NCBI GenBank assembly: GCA_004369045.1 | Contig: ML213514.1 | Span: forward strand, 46,596-110,595 | Length of the DNA stretch: 64,000 nt | Direction of reading: 5' to 3' | DNA from: Heliocybe sulcata | Lineage: Eukaryota > Basidiomycota > Agaricomycetes > Gloeophyllales > Gloeophyllaceae | Program-made: the position numbers and the translations under genes | Shown: positions 33,228 through 44,273 of the stretch, piece after piece | Layout: every line of letters begins with the position of its first letter | Position numbering within the stretch: the first letter of the stretch is position 1 | The notes under the pieces: model-generated | Told to the model about the DNA's origin: nothing | What the model saw: the letters and a program-made list of their open reading frames with translations, nothing else | Databases searched by the model: none

Positions 33228-34273
33228 TTACCCATGCTTCCATCCAAGCAACCTTGCCGCCTTGCTACAATCAAAGAAGCCCCCTTTCCCCTCCGGCTTC
33301 CATCCCTCCCTACAGGGTACATCTGGCCACCACTCCTCCTTCAGCGCTGCGGAATCCTTCGCCTCCCGCATTCCCCTGGTCTCCGATGCGACGATAAAAA
33401 AAATCTCGTGCCCCGACCAATTTTGATCATTCTCGGGCGAGATTGCGAGCAGGAATGCGCGTGCGCCTTCGTCTTCCTGGACGTAACCCCACAGGTCTGC
33501 TGCGGTGCGCGCTGGGTTTGAGGTGAATTGGATCGGGTATTCGCGCGTCGGGATTGACCAGTGAAGCCGGAGGGAGGCGACGCGGATTGAGGGGTGCCGG
33601 CGGACGAGTGCGTCTGCTTGCATTTCGCATATTCTAATGAGGGGCTTTAATACAGCTTTTTTTTGCAGGAGTACGAGGGCAGCTTACAATTTTGACAACC
33701 CGTACTGCTCGTCGGGTTCGCATGGGTGAGACTCGTCTATAGGGAACTGGCGGAACCGATGGCTCGAGTTGAAGACAAAGCCAATTGCGTTGACCGAGGA
33801 TGCTTGAGCTATCCGTTTGATTCCAAGCTACGAAAGAGAGGATAATGAACTCTCTCCATTGCAGAGCCACGAGTATTGTCGTACCTCAGCAGCTGCTTGC
33901 AGGATGTTCCAAGTTATAACGACGTTTCTGGTTAAGCCTCGCTGTCAATCAGAGGTGGTGATATGCATCCTTGCTCGGTGACTAACGTATTGTGCGTTAC
34001 TACAGGATTGTCTTTGCTTGGACCTGGTTGGCCAGCAAGTTGGATGACTGCATCACAACCCCTCAGGGCGCCGACGACCTGGTCATAGTCCCGCACATCA
34101 ACGTTATGGAAGGTGAAAGCCGGATTTGCTGTAAAGTCTAGTTCCGGTTCTTCTGGTGGCGCCGCGGTTAGGCCTGCACTATCCACGCCTATGATCGTGT
34201 GGCCCTCTTTCAGCGCAGCGAGGACGACGCGCCGACCGATACGACCGCAGCAGCCTGTGACAGCTATCTTCAT
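33228..34273 (-). CDS. NAD(P)-dependent epimerase/dehydratase (extended SDR)
   Basis: ATG at 34273 gives MKIAVTGCCGRIGRRVVLAA, an N-terminal Rossmann strand with a TGxxGxxG-type cofactor loop (here TGCCGRIG). It continues TIIGVDSAGLTA, FHNVDVRDYDQVVGALRGCD, AVIQLAGQPGPSKDN, then NVVITWNILQAAAE, GIKRIAQASSVNAIGFVFNS, PIDESHPCEPDEQYGLSKLM, SIRVASLRLHWSIP and GHEIFFIVASETRG, ending in CSKAARLLGWKHG. The YGLSK segment carries the catalytic YxxxK. This matches the sugar-epimerase-like extended SDR group common in fungi; substrate cannot be assigned. An in-frame upstream ATG at 34345 would add a hydrophobic leader. It is divergent from another NAD(P)-binding gene at 35054. Confidence 0.85.
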
Positions 34274-35053
34274 GGCTGAAGCGAGAAAGGCGAGTCCAAA
34301 GCTTGCGAGTTGGCTTAACGGAACGATAGCATACCTCGACGTCATATATGGTGTCTGAAGTTAGCGAACACTACATAGGAGGGTGCTATCGATCCGGTGA
34401 CCAGAAGTGCCCGATTATTGTCCGCTGATAGATGATTTTCGACAACTCAGTCTCGTCCGTTCCGGTATAGACAGTGAAGAGGCGGGTGTGTGCTTCGAGC
34501 TTCAATATTAATGCGCATGGAGAAGTCAGTCTTGTGAGCAAGAAAAGTTCCAGTCCTCGCAACCATAGCACACGGGTCAAGAGTACGCCGTGCAGCACAG
34601 CCACTACTCTGAGATGAGAAGAACCTGGTCATTGTAACTGCTTCACCATGGCCACGCCGTCGCTGCCCGTCTTGCTGGGCGAAAGGCAGTAAACTAGCCA
34701 CAGAATGCACGGCGCAACTGCCACCACCCGGCGTACTACGGGGTTCTCCATCCCATGTCAGCTCTGTCGGCTAATCCCGCCATCAGACCGGCGTGATACG
34801 GTGACTTGGTATGCCAAGCTGCAGTCTTCATTGTCATCTCAATATCCCCTATCGACTCGTCCTTTGTTCACTCATGTTCCACGCACTGTCCCATTGGTCA
34901 AAGGCACCATCTGCATGTATAATCACGATCGCCGGAGAGTCGTGTTTACTAACACGGCCAGGACATCGTCCTCTATAAATGCTCCGCTTGCATTGCAAGG
35001 ACGACATAACCTCCCAAATCACATAACCTTCCAGATCAGCGATGACTTCTGCA
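34274..35053. other. Divergent intergenic region between two NAD(P)-binding genes
   Basis: About 780 nt. Contains the promoters of both epimerase-like genes and one copy of a short dispersed repeat (34619-34659). No gene is supported here. Confidence 0.5.
34619..34659. repeat. Dispersed repeat, copy A
   Basis: A 41-nt block beginning agaacctggtcattgtaact matches a block at 37113-37153 at 34 of 41 positions by my reading; all seven differences are transitions. A second short match (cagtaaac.agccaca/gagaa) follows each block at different spacing. Confidence 0.55.
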
Positions 35054-36467
35054 ATGACTCGTATCTTCATTACTGGTGCTACCGGTGGGTCTACATATTA
35101 CTTTGGTCAGACGTGTCGCTGACGGTATCCCAGGCTACATCGGAGGAACCATCCTCAAGCGTCTCCTCCAACATGAGAATGCAGCCTCTTTTCATATATC
35201 CGTGCTTGTCCGCTCGGCGGACAAAGCTGAGAAGTTCAGGGCCCTGGGTGTAAACGCCGTCATAGGGGCATACTCTGATCAAGACCTGCTTGCCGAATGT
35301 GCGCGGAATGCCGACATTGTCTTTCAGAACGTGGGTGGCATGTCTTATACATATTTACAAATCAAGTGACACTTTTAAATGCAGGTCGAGATCGCGGACG
35401 TAGTCCCAGTCAAGGCGATCCTGAGAGGGTTGAAGAAAAGATTCGAAGAGACAGGCACCCGACCTATCGTCATCCATACTGTACGTATCCTCAGTCTCAT
35501 TCCACTCTCGATAGTTCACCTTCTAACGTATCTTCTCAACAGTCTGGAACAGGTTTGCCCAATATACCGCTAATTGTGGACTAAACTGATAAAGCCACCT
35601 TTCCCAGCTGCCATTAACGACAGTGCCAACGGCATGTATGACTCGGACACCATATACTCGGACATGGACCCAGACCGAGTTCTATCGGACGACTTCATCC
35701 TTCCGCACCGTTTTGTGAACGCTGAACTCTTAAAGGCCGATCAAGAAGGTGCGTCCAACTCTACCCGAGGCGCCAATCCTGTACTGACAAGAACAGGCTA
35801 TGTCCGTTCCCATATAATATACCCTTCTACCGTCTGGGGCCTCGCGACAGGCCCTCTGGTCGACGCGGGCTTACAGAACCCCCATTCTATCCAGATCCCC
35901 ACATGGATCAGGATAAGTGTTGCGAGAGGCAAGGCTTTCAAGATCGGAGAAGGCCGGAATATTTGGCCCAACACTCACATTGAAGACCGTGAGCATTAGA
36001 GCGAGTCTTGGGTGTCTCCCAGGCTTATCATGTTTTTATTTACAGTGGCGGATCTTTACGTGCTGGTCTTCAACAAGGTTCTCTCCAATCCCGCAGCTCC
36101 CCATGGGCGGGAGGGCTTGTACTTTGCTGGCGCGGATGAGCACCGACTGATCGACGTCTACTCGGCTATTGCGAAATCCCTCTATGAGCTTGGCAAAGTA
36201 GACAGCGCGGAGCCTACGCGTCTAGAAGACGACGAGGCGATCAAGTACTTTGGCAACGCGTTATTTGTGGTGAGTTTTCTGGTGCTGCTCTGTCTTCGTT
36301 ACCAGTGGTTGACTGATTTGATCACTTAGACGTCTGCTCATGGCGGGAACTCGCGGGTACGTTCGGATCGGTCTTTCGCGATAGGATGGAAGCCTACAAG
36401 AGGCACAAAGGCTATGATGAATAGCATTAAGCCGGAGTGCGAGGTGATCGTCCGTGGGACGGCGTAG
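35054..36467 (+). CDS. NAD(P)-binding NmrA/epimerase-like protein
   Basis: ATG at 35054 gives MTRIFITGATG; a short intron interrupts the cofactor loop and the frame continues YIGGTILKRLLQHENAASFH, completing a TGATGYIG Rossmann motif. Further exons give ISVLVRSADKAEKFRALGVN, YSDQDLLAECARNADIVFQN, ADVVPVKAILRGLKKRFEET, PIVIHTSGT, SHIIYPSTVWGLATGPLVDA, GLQNPHSIQIPTWIRISVAR and KAFKIGEGRNIWPNTHIED. The last ones give VADLYVLVFNKVL, YFAGADEHRLIDVYSAIAKS, IKYFGNALF and NSRVRSDRSFAIGWKP, ending in TAG at 36465. This pattern is that of fungal NAD-dependent epimerase/NmrA-like oxidoreductases acting on unknown small substrates. Neighbour of the divergent SDR gene at 33228-34273. Confidence 0.8.
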
Positions 36468-37112
36468 GGAGAGTGGACGCTGCGTTGTATCATTAGCTCT
36501 TTATTGCATAATTATCCCTGTTGCAGATGTTATTGTCCTTGTAATTTCATTTTCAGCCACAGTTCAGTCTGTATTCTTCCTCTTGGCCACATACTCGGAG
36601 AAATTGCGCCTCCCTCGACGAGAGCTAGATCCCCTGCCCCTCCACCGAGGAAGTCGCCTCTAAAGGTGTACCCATCCTCGAAGGCGTAATCAATGAATGC
36701 ATGACGCCCCAGGAAGGCGCTGCCATCGCGGGGTCCACGGTACTGACTTACGCACTGCATCGAGGTGAGTGAGGACGTCATTGACAGACTTGGGTTCGCA
36801 AAGGGATTCGAGGGATACCGGCGGTAACACCCCGATTGATTAGACTTCGTTGGAAGATCCGCGGTGCTTCCCCGACCCGATGAGTGCATACCGGAGAGGT
36901 CGTCGTCCGAGCCTGAGCTTGCGCTTGCGCGTTCCATCCTAGGTGAGTGGGATTTGCTGATATATGGTGGGACGTTGCTAAAACATGAGGATTAGGGTAT
37001 GCTCGTGCGTAGGGAGACAGCTGGCGGTGCTGGAGCTGCGGACGGTCGGGATGGTCAAGAAATTCGACGTGCGCGTAGTGGATCCTGTCGAAGGTACGAT
37101 CGTGTTCGCTCA

Positions 37113-37153
37113 AGAATCTGGTCATCGTGACTGCTTTGCCACGGCCACACCGT
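37113..37153. repeat. Dispersed repeat, copy B
   Basis: agaatctggtcatcgtgact and the following 21 nt match copy A at 34619-34659 with only transition differences. The two copies flank the NmrA-like gene in the same orientation. Confidence 0.55.
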
Positions 37154-37180
37154 ACAGTAAACCAGCCAGAGAACGAATAA

Positions 37181-37206
37181 TGAACGTTGAACGTTGAACG
37201 TTGAAC
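37181..37206. repeat. Heptanucleotide tandem repeat
   Basis: tgaacgt repeated about 3.7 times without mismatch. Confidence 0.85.
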
Positions 37207-38828
37207 ACCAGACATTCCTCCGACTTCCCATCTCTCTTCCACCGACGAAGGCCTGACGGGGTACGTGCTCGTTACCATCCAAGTAGATGCATCCCAGGAT
37301 AAATGACGTCTGGGACCCGTATTACAGCGAAGATCGCGCGATTCCTCCGAGGTTGCGGTCGACAGCTGCCGTAACCTTATACGGCATGCATGTATTCCGG
37401 AAGGCAGCGATACGCTCGGTCTCCCGAAGGAGTCGCCGAGTGAAGGACCTGCGAGCGATGGAGAGCCTTGTCCGATGCTGGTTGTGTTATTGGGATGTAT
37501 TGGAGCTCGATGTTCGGAGGCCGAGGGGCACTGGCCTCACGATCGTAGAGTGCTACGAATTTCAAAGGCGTAGCCACGCTGAGAGCGCAGTGCATGGCGA
37601 CCCGCTTTTGCTTTCTTATACGCTTGGAAACCCGCCCAGGTGACTGCAACCGGTGCGTACAAGCCAGCTCGCTCTTTCAGCGTCAGAGATGCACGCCATG
37701 TACATATTCCCACCAGATCCGAGGTGGACGGGTAGGAGATTGAAATAGACGGGATATGGGAATGTGTTTGCGTGCGGCGACGTTGGGCGGGGTTCTGGCG
37801 ATAGACTTTCGAAGCCGTCGCTGATTTGACCGGTACCGGTGGCGTTCTTGATTTGCAGTAAAGGGACTTCGCCGACGCCGACGCTGTATACAGTCGACCA
37901 TCTCATAATGCATAGGGTCGGGAGCGCTTTGTATTACTGTAATCCTGTCTTCAAGCTTCAGGGCAGGAAAGGGGCAGGGCAGGGAACAGCGATGGAAGGA
38001 GAATTGCAATTGCGCGACACAGGATCTTTCCGCCGTCATGCAGCACATCGCGGTTGAGATGTCTTGTGTGGCATGAGTGCGAAATTAGAAGAACAGCTTG
38101 GGCGGGTCTATCTGCGCATGTTTCTAGATGCAGTTGGCGACCTTTTTCTAAGCACCGCAAGGCTTTGCGAGACGCAGCTTCTACGTTGCTCAGGTACGTG
38201 CACCAGTTGACTTGGGTCTAGCCAATCACCGGTAAATCAGAGTAGTCGGTACCCAAGCTTCGTTCGGAACGCAATCAAAGATGCGTCGCTAGCCTACGTT
38301 CGCGGCAGGCAGTATACGCTAAACAGCCGTCTGGCGCGAAACCCTGAGCGAAGACGACATCGGCTAGGTTATATTCTTCAAAACGCACCCTCGTCGAATT
38401 ATCATGGGTCGACGCTGCGGCACACAACGTCGAAGAGAGGGAGGTGAAACGTGGGAAAGCAGGGCAGGCGGGCGTCAAGTGACCAGGCGGACATGCGCGA
38501 CGCTGATTCGGACACTCACGAGTTCCATACTCTGCTACCAGTCTTATTGCATTTTTCGTTGCTTCCTATGCGGCTGCTATATAACCTGCTCCTCCCAGGG
38601 CCCTGCGCCATCGCGACGGCACGCCCTGTTGCTATATGCGCCGGTGGGTAACAGAATCACAGTCTCGAGGCACATCCAATTATATCATCGACTCTCCACC
38701 TGCTGCTTTCCCATCCATATATACGCTTTCTCGCCTGCTTTTCTGCAGTTTCTCACCAGTCGCGACACTACCGACGCTCGACCGTAAGAGCAGCCCGACC
38801 ACCTCTGTCTGCCGCGGCTTGAATCGCA

Positions 38829-41038
38829 ATGGCCAGGCTATATGATCGACCTCGATCAGCTGTCGCGGACGCAAATGTGAATGCTGCACCCAGTGGCAGT
38901 GGGAGTGCGCCACCAGTCAGCTTCCCTAAACGCTTCGGCTTCCGTTCTCGAAGCAGGAGTCGCACTCGCGGCGCAGAGCAGGCGGCAGTCCCCGACGTTA
39001 TACCCTCTAAGCTCGACCAAGCCCATAGGTCACAAGATCAAGCTGTGGTAGCTGTATCTGGCCGTCGGAGCACGGAAGCGGATAGGGCAGAGCGTCAAGA
39101 GAGGGGCAGAACCAATAGGAATGATGCTCAGCGCGGAACAGGGTCGGATAATGCGTCACCTGCACTTCATTCTTCCAGGTCAGTCCTTCTCGGCCCTGGT
39201 GCTGTGGTGTAAGAGGGGGCTGGGGACTTTGTTGCTTTTGATCCCCCCATCATGATGCTCGCATTGAGGCTCCGAAGCCAGGCTGACGGTTTTGTCTATA
39301 GCAGAGCACGAAGTCGCAATGCTAGTAGAGAGCCTGGGGCATCCGTATCCGACACGTGAGTACTGTGGACAGTTCGTTTTCTCTGAACGAGATTTTTGCC
39401 TCCGCTGGACGATCTTCCATATCACTGCCCTATCACCACCACTCAGCGTTCAGCATTCTCTTTGCACATGCGAATATGCTGACTCTACTGCCAGTGAGGG
39501 AAGCGGCGTGTTCAAGCGCGTAACCACTCAGTTCCGCCGTCGAATGTCTGGCGCACTACCACAACACAGCAGTACCCAGAACCGTCAAAGTTCATACGGC
39601 CCTCCAATGCCCAGCGATTTCACCAATAAAGAACAGCGAGAGCAAGCCCTCCGCGAGCGTGGTCTGATCCCAGCGAGCCGTCGTGATCTGTCAGCCCTAG
39701 AAGCATCCCGAGACCTACACAAGACCTACGTCAAGCCTCTGTCGGACGAAGAGGCTGGGAGAGGAGGGAAAACCGCCGCCATGTTGATCCGGGAGCAATA
39801 CGAGGCCAGGGAGCGCCAGCTCGCACAAGGGCAACAGTCACGGTCAGTTCCAGCCTCCAACAACGAATCCACGACGTCTCGAATGGTCCTTGTTTCAGGG
39901 CCACGTAGTGCCGAGGATCATAAGGACGACCTTAGCGGGACTCTTGTGGTTACCCCTGGGACCGAGAGTGTCTCGGAACTTCAAGCTTTATCATCAACTT
40001 CGTCTTCTAGCCGCGTTCCATCTTTGCCTTTACCTGCTTTACCGACTACTAGCGGCTCTTTTGCTGAGAGGTTTGCGCGCATGCCGCCTGCACCTTCCAG
40101 GAAACCACCATCAACGCCTATTCAAACTAGCTTACCTACGACTACTACTGATTCCACTTCCAAGGATCTTCCCGCTTTACCGCCAACCAATCGCAATATC
40201 CCTTCGCCTTCTTCCCCGACACAGCCAGCTTTGAACAAGAGCAACAGTACAAGCACTCGCCATACCTCCTCCGACGAAGTCCCCTCTCTCACGCGCTCCA
40301 GCTCCGATGCGCCTTCCTCCTCCAGCCTCCGGTCGCCCACGTCGCCGATACAGTCCAAGGACGTCGAAATGCGCGACGTGCGGCGGAGGTCCTCCACGCG
40401 ATCGTCTACCGGACATGTTTACGGACCGATTGACGGGGCGATTGCGACCAGCCCTCAGGAGGCGCCGTTCTCGCCGCTGAAGCGCATTGCGGAGATGGAG
40501 ATGAGGTCGGGGTATGATGAGCATGGTGTTGCTCGGGGGCGGCAGGAGCGGCCTGAGAAGAGTAAGACGCTGCCTGCGCCGCCTGTAACGGCCAGGTCTT
40601 CGAGCGTGACGCCTTCGGAGTCGTCGCGCAAGTCGTTCTCGTTATTCGGAAAGAAGGTGAGTGTCCGCCTTGTTTCTAATTCCGATAGTGTCAGACCAAG
40701 CTAGTTTACAGTCAATATCAGGCGCTTCATCGGATTCGGAGGGCTTGTCCCTCAAATCCTCCTTCACCAGTCTTCGGCGGACCTTTAACAGTGCGGACAA
40801 GCACAAGAGACCGAAGACGGAGCATGGCCCGCCTCCATCTAGCTTTGGCGGCAAGGCCAAGGCTGCTGCTCGACCGCAGTCTGCGTATGCCGACCAGTCG
40901 AATAGCAGGCGCCCGGGGGTGGGGCCGAGGGCTCCGCTGAATCCTACTATTCATAGTAGGGGGAGCATAGTGTCGGAGATGAGGGGCATTGAGAATGATG
41001 AGAGTAGGAGGTTGAGTGAGATGGCGTTCTTGGACTAA
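38829..41038 (+). CDS. Large disordered Ser/Pro-rich protein, unknown function
   Basis: ATG at 38829 gives MARLYDRPRSAVADANVNAA, followed by a basic RS-rich stretch (RFGFRSRSRSRTRG). Two introns lead through SRARSRNASRE and SVSDTEGSG into the long main exon, which starts VFKRVTTQFRRRMSGALPQ. One ordered-looking segment is NKEQREQALRERGLIPASRR, DLSALEASRDLHKTYVKPLS, DEEAGRGGKTAAMLIREQYE. Most of the rest is low-complexity Ser, Thr and Pro with many possible SP/TP phosphorylation sites. After a last intron near 40657 it continues SISGASSDSEGLSLKSSFTS, LRRTFNSADKHK and ends SRRLSEMAFLD at 41038. No enzyme domain is present. The overall design resembles fungal polarity or signalling scaffold proteins, but that is a guess. 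Confidence 0.75.
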
Positions 41039-41493
41039 TTGAGGTTTTCGACGAGGACTGCTGACTGGACTGTCGGTCATGACGTATGCTTTTGTTCGTT
41101 TCTTTTCGTTCGCTCGTGTGTATTTTTGGACTATGCTTTCGGTCGTTTACGTTTAACGTCTAATGCTTAACGAGATCCTACAGCTGCACGATTGGAACAG
41201 GGAAGGGAACATTTATTGGAATCGCTGGTTCATTCGGGGCATGCATCGCGATGCACAAGGATCAGCTTGAGAACGTGTAGAATGATTGGCGGTGTGATTG
41301 GGTGTTCGCATCATCGATGCATCTCTCAAGCTTTAACTCTGCGCCACCGGCATCATGCGCAGGCCTTCCTGGGGGAAGACGACCGTATGGGGCCCGTGCA
41401 ACGGTGTGAGTACTTGAGCGACAATGGGAAACCATGACATCGACTTGGCGGAGGTTGGCATAGTGCTCCCATATATAAGAGATTTTGCGCGTG
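41039..41493. other. Intergenic region, Ser/Pro-rich gene / SurE-like gene
   Basis: About 455 nt between two rightward genes; a possible TATA (catatataag, near 41470) lies about 20 nt before the SurE-like ATG. Nothing else seen. Confidence 0.45.
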
Positions 41494-42705
41494 ATGTCCC
41501 CGAGAACGCCAGCGTCCATGGTCGTCCTTTCCCCTTGCTTCGCCGCCGCCGGCCTTTGCGTCTTGTCCGCAGTAGAGACAGTGACTGCAACGCCAGTGGC
41601 TCGGCAATCTGGATTCAGTCTCCTCTTGAGCAATGATGACGGTTGTGAGTAAACCGTGCTAAGCCTGGAATCAATCAGGACTGATGTGATTATTGTCAGG
41701 GGCGGAGGCGAATATACGGGCTTTGTATGAAGAGGCGACTACGGCTGGGTATGAGGTTCGTGCAAAGGCTCTCTCTAGGCGGGGGTGTAGGAGTTGTTGA
41801 CGTTAATGCTCGTTTAGGTGCTGCTGTCCGCTCCAGCGGAGAACCAGTCGGGGACAGGGTCGACTTCGGTAGAACCTACACCTCTGACTGAGCCCGGGGA
41901 ATTCGATAGTATTCCGGCGGGGTCCCCTGCGGAAGGGCATAACACGACTGACGGTAATTGCACATTCTCTGTAGTACCGGTTAGCTGTAGTAATTTTGAT
42001 CTGTTGACAGATCATATATGGTACGTCAATGCCCATCCAGTGGACGCAGTCCAATACGGCGTCCAGAATCTCTCTTCGACGTATCTGGGCGGTGCACCTT
42101 CGCTCATCTTGACTGGTCCCAATGTCGGCAGTGAGTGTATCCGTCTCCAAGCAGAATTCACACAGGACTTGACTGGCTATATTCTCCTGTTTCTAGGCAA
42201 CTTGGGGATTGTGACTCAATTCTCTGGGACTGTGGGGGCTGCCTCCGAAGGAGTGAAGCTCGGCATTCCCGCGATAGCTTTCAGTGGCTCTGGCGGGTCG
42301 GAACGGTCCTACACCGAGCTGGCAGCGGGTGACTACAGTTTCATCTACGCTCAAGCGTCTTTGCGTCTCGCGGATGCCCTTGTCAACTCTGGGGCGTCTC
42401 CATTGCTTCCCTCGGGCACGGCCTTGAACGTCAACTACCCAGACGCAGGAGCGGGGACCGACTGTGCCAGCGCGGACGACTTCAAGTTCGTGCTGTCAAG
42501 AGTATATAGTGTTTTGGGTCTGCCGGTGGATGTGACGACCTGCGGATCTTCTTCTCTTCCCACTGAGTCGAGTGTTGTGGGGACGGACGGATGCTATGCT
42601 AGCGTCAGTGTCTTCAACGCGGATTCGAAGCTCGATGCTGGGAAGAGTGCCCAGCAGGCAGTATTGGATAGCTTGAGTGGAATCTTGACCTGTTTACCAT
42701 CGTAG
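41494..42705 (+). CDS. Secreted SurE-type nucleotidase/acid phosphatase
   Basis: SurE proteins are metal-dependent phosphatases acting on nucleoside monophosphates and other phosphate esters. ATG at 41494 gives MSPRTPASMVVLSPCFAAAG followed by LCVLSAVETVTA, a plausible signal peptide. Next comes SGFSLLLSNDDG, the metal-binding NDDG motif. After introns the frame continues WAEANIRALYEEATTAGYE, VLLSAPAENQSGTGS, HPVDAVQYGVQNL (the PVD motif), APSLILTGPNVGSNLGIVTQ and FSGTVGAASEGVKLGIPAIA, FSGSGGSERSY. These are the standard SurE blocks. The C-terminus is Cys-containing (TTCGSSSLP, VGTDGCYASVSVFNAD) and ends CLPS, as in fungal extracellular members. Complete; all junctions keep frame. Confidence 0.87.
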
Positions 42706-42873
42706 TTAGACTTCTCAGACGGTTTGTAGCTCCCACAAACGAGTCGAGCATTCATATGGTAGTGAAGTGTTTTCATAACATGCGAGTCTTAATGTCCCTT
42801 TTAGGATATATCTTTCCTTTCAGGGTTAGCAGCACAGCCTCGCACACTCATCCTTGCTGCGAACGAACCAGAG

Positions 42874-43729
42874 ATGTCCTCGAGCACGTCGGAACCGTTC
42901 AGAGACCAGCTCATAACGCTTCCTTCTGGTACTACTTTGCATGCCGATGCTGCAAGTCCCACTTGCGCTGCTGGCTCCAGCGACGGTCCTCGCAAGCTCG
43001 CCGTCTGCCTGCATCCCTGGTCCTGGCTGGGCGGCAGCAAGGACGATCCGTGCGTTGTTGTGCTACTCTAAGTTCAGCTCGACCGACTCTGAGGCTTTCT
43101 GGCGTGCTGTGTGATTGGGCTTGCAGCGTTCTTGGCTCTTTGCAAAACGTTTTGCTGGGCGCCGGATACTACGTCTTGAGATACAATTCTCGGGGAGTGG
43201 GCAAGTCCTCTGGCTGGCCTTCCTTCACTGGCTCGAGTGAGGCTCAGGATTTGAGAGACTTGGTTCAATGGCTAGTTGGAAAGTCACCGAGCATTGAGCA
43301 CGTTCTGATTGCTGTAAGTCCTTATCTGCTCTACAGGCGATGCGTTAAGCTCGCCGATGTTGATAGGGTTATTCGCATGGGTCGCTTATTGCGTCGCTGC
43401 ATCCAACACTCCCCTCTTCGATTAAGACACATCACCTCATCCTGTCTTATCCACTCGGACCAAGGGGTTGGTTGACCGCTTTCAGGACGGGCACGTATAC
43501 CAAGGCTCTCACAACCCTACTACACGACCCCGCGGCGAACGTCCTGGTGGTCTACGGCACCAAGGATGAATTCACTAGCGTCAGCAAATATGATGCGTGG
43601 GCTAAAGAACTCAATGAGGCTCGTGGTGCTGCGACTCTGAGAATCGAAAAGGTTGAAGGAGCCACACATTTCTGGTTCAATCACGAGCCTGAGCTGCAGA
43701 ATATTGTCCGGACCTGGCTAGCGTCGTAA
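42874..43729 (+). CDS. Alpha/beta hydrolase
   Basis: ATG at 42874 starts MSSSTSEPFRDQLITLPSGT and TLHADAASPTC, then LAVCLHPWSWLGGSKDDP (oxyanion-hole HPW region). After an intron comes VLGSLQNVLLGAGYYVLRYN, SRGVGKSSGWPSFTGSSEAQ, DLRDLVQWLVGKSP and IEHVLIA. The nucleophile elbow GYSHGS lies just after the next intron (about 43371-43390), followed by LIASLHPTLPSSIKTHHLIL and SYPLGPRGWLTAFRTG. NVLVVYGTKDEFTS carries the acidic residue and EGATHFWFNHE the catalytic His. It is the small cytosolic hydrolase type seen in many fungi; substrate unknown. Follows the SurE-like gene in the same direction. Confidence 0.82.
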
Positions 43730-44273
43730 CTGCCGGTGAGCCGTCCGCACACTATGATCTCCGCTTTCAGGAGCGTAGGAGGCTGCATGCATATCTTCCA
43801 CCATATACCCGTATAGTATTGTTCTATTTCCGGGAAGCCCCGCTCTTCGTTTGAGAGGTGTAATGACATTTCAAACCCATGAACTACATGAGTGGTTTGC
43901 AGTAGTTGTTGAAGCTTCCTGGTCCATTGCAGAGGCAGCATATTTCGTCTATGTTTACTCTGCCTGATATGCTCATGTTCTGGAAATCAGCAGTGGACAG
44001 CCACGACGCTAAAGCTTGGATCAAACTGCTGCATTGCTCTCTGGACCGAGCCAGGCACCCTCATCGAAACATTATCGGGAGTACTTGATGCGATGCTTGT
44101 TAACCCCTGCTCCGAGGCTATAGTTCTCGTCATCCCGCCCCCAAGTGTGCTATGTTAGGACCGAATCGTAAATCCCCTTGTAGTGTCGAGACTCTAAGTC
44201 CCGCTATAAAGACAGGCCACTATGGCTCTACGGCCGGTTCTATCTCCTCTGCCCCGTACCGCCTAACCTTGCG
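43730..44273. other. Intergenic region, hydrolase / DUF6533 gene
   Basis: About 545 nt. Contains tataaag at 44204-44210, about 65 nt before the next ATG, a plausible TATA box. No gene. Confidence 0.45.

Larger units (their letters stand above)
36468..38828. other. Intergenic region with minus-strand coding traces
   Basis: About 2.4 kb. On the minus strand, a frame at 37616-37906 (VYSVGVGEVPLLQIKNATGT, then PYPVYFNLLPVHLGSGGNMY and ISDAERASW) and one at 36530-36937 look like real peptide sequence, but I could not join them to a gene or family. The first vaguely resembles the end of a PH domain. A (tgaacgt)n run of nearly four units lies at 37181-37206, and copy B of a dispersed repeat at 37113-37153. 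The final part is the promoter of the Ser/Pro-rich gene. Confidence 0.4.

Noticed and set aside
37181-37206. Heptamer run as a CRISPR-like or telomeric array
   Set aside because: Fewer than four short units without spacers; a simple microsatellite.
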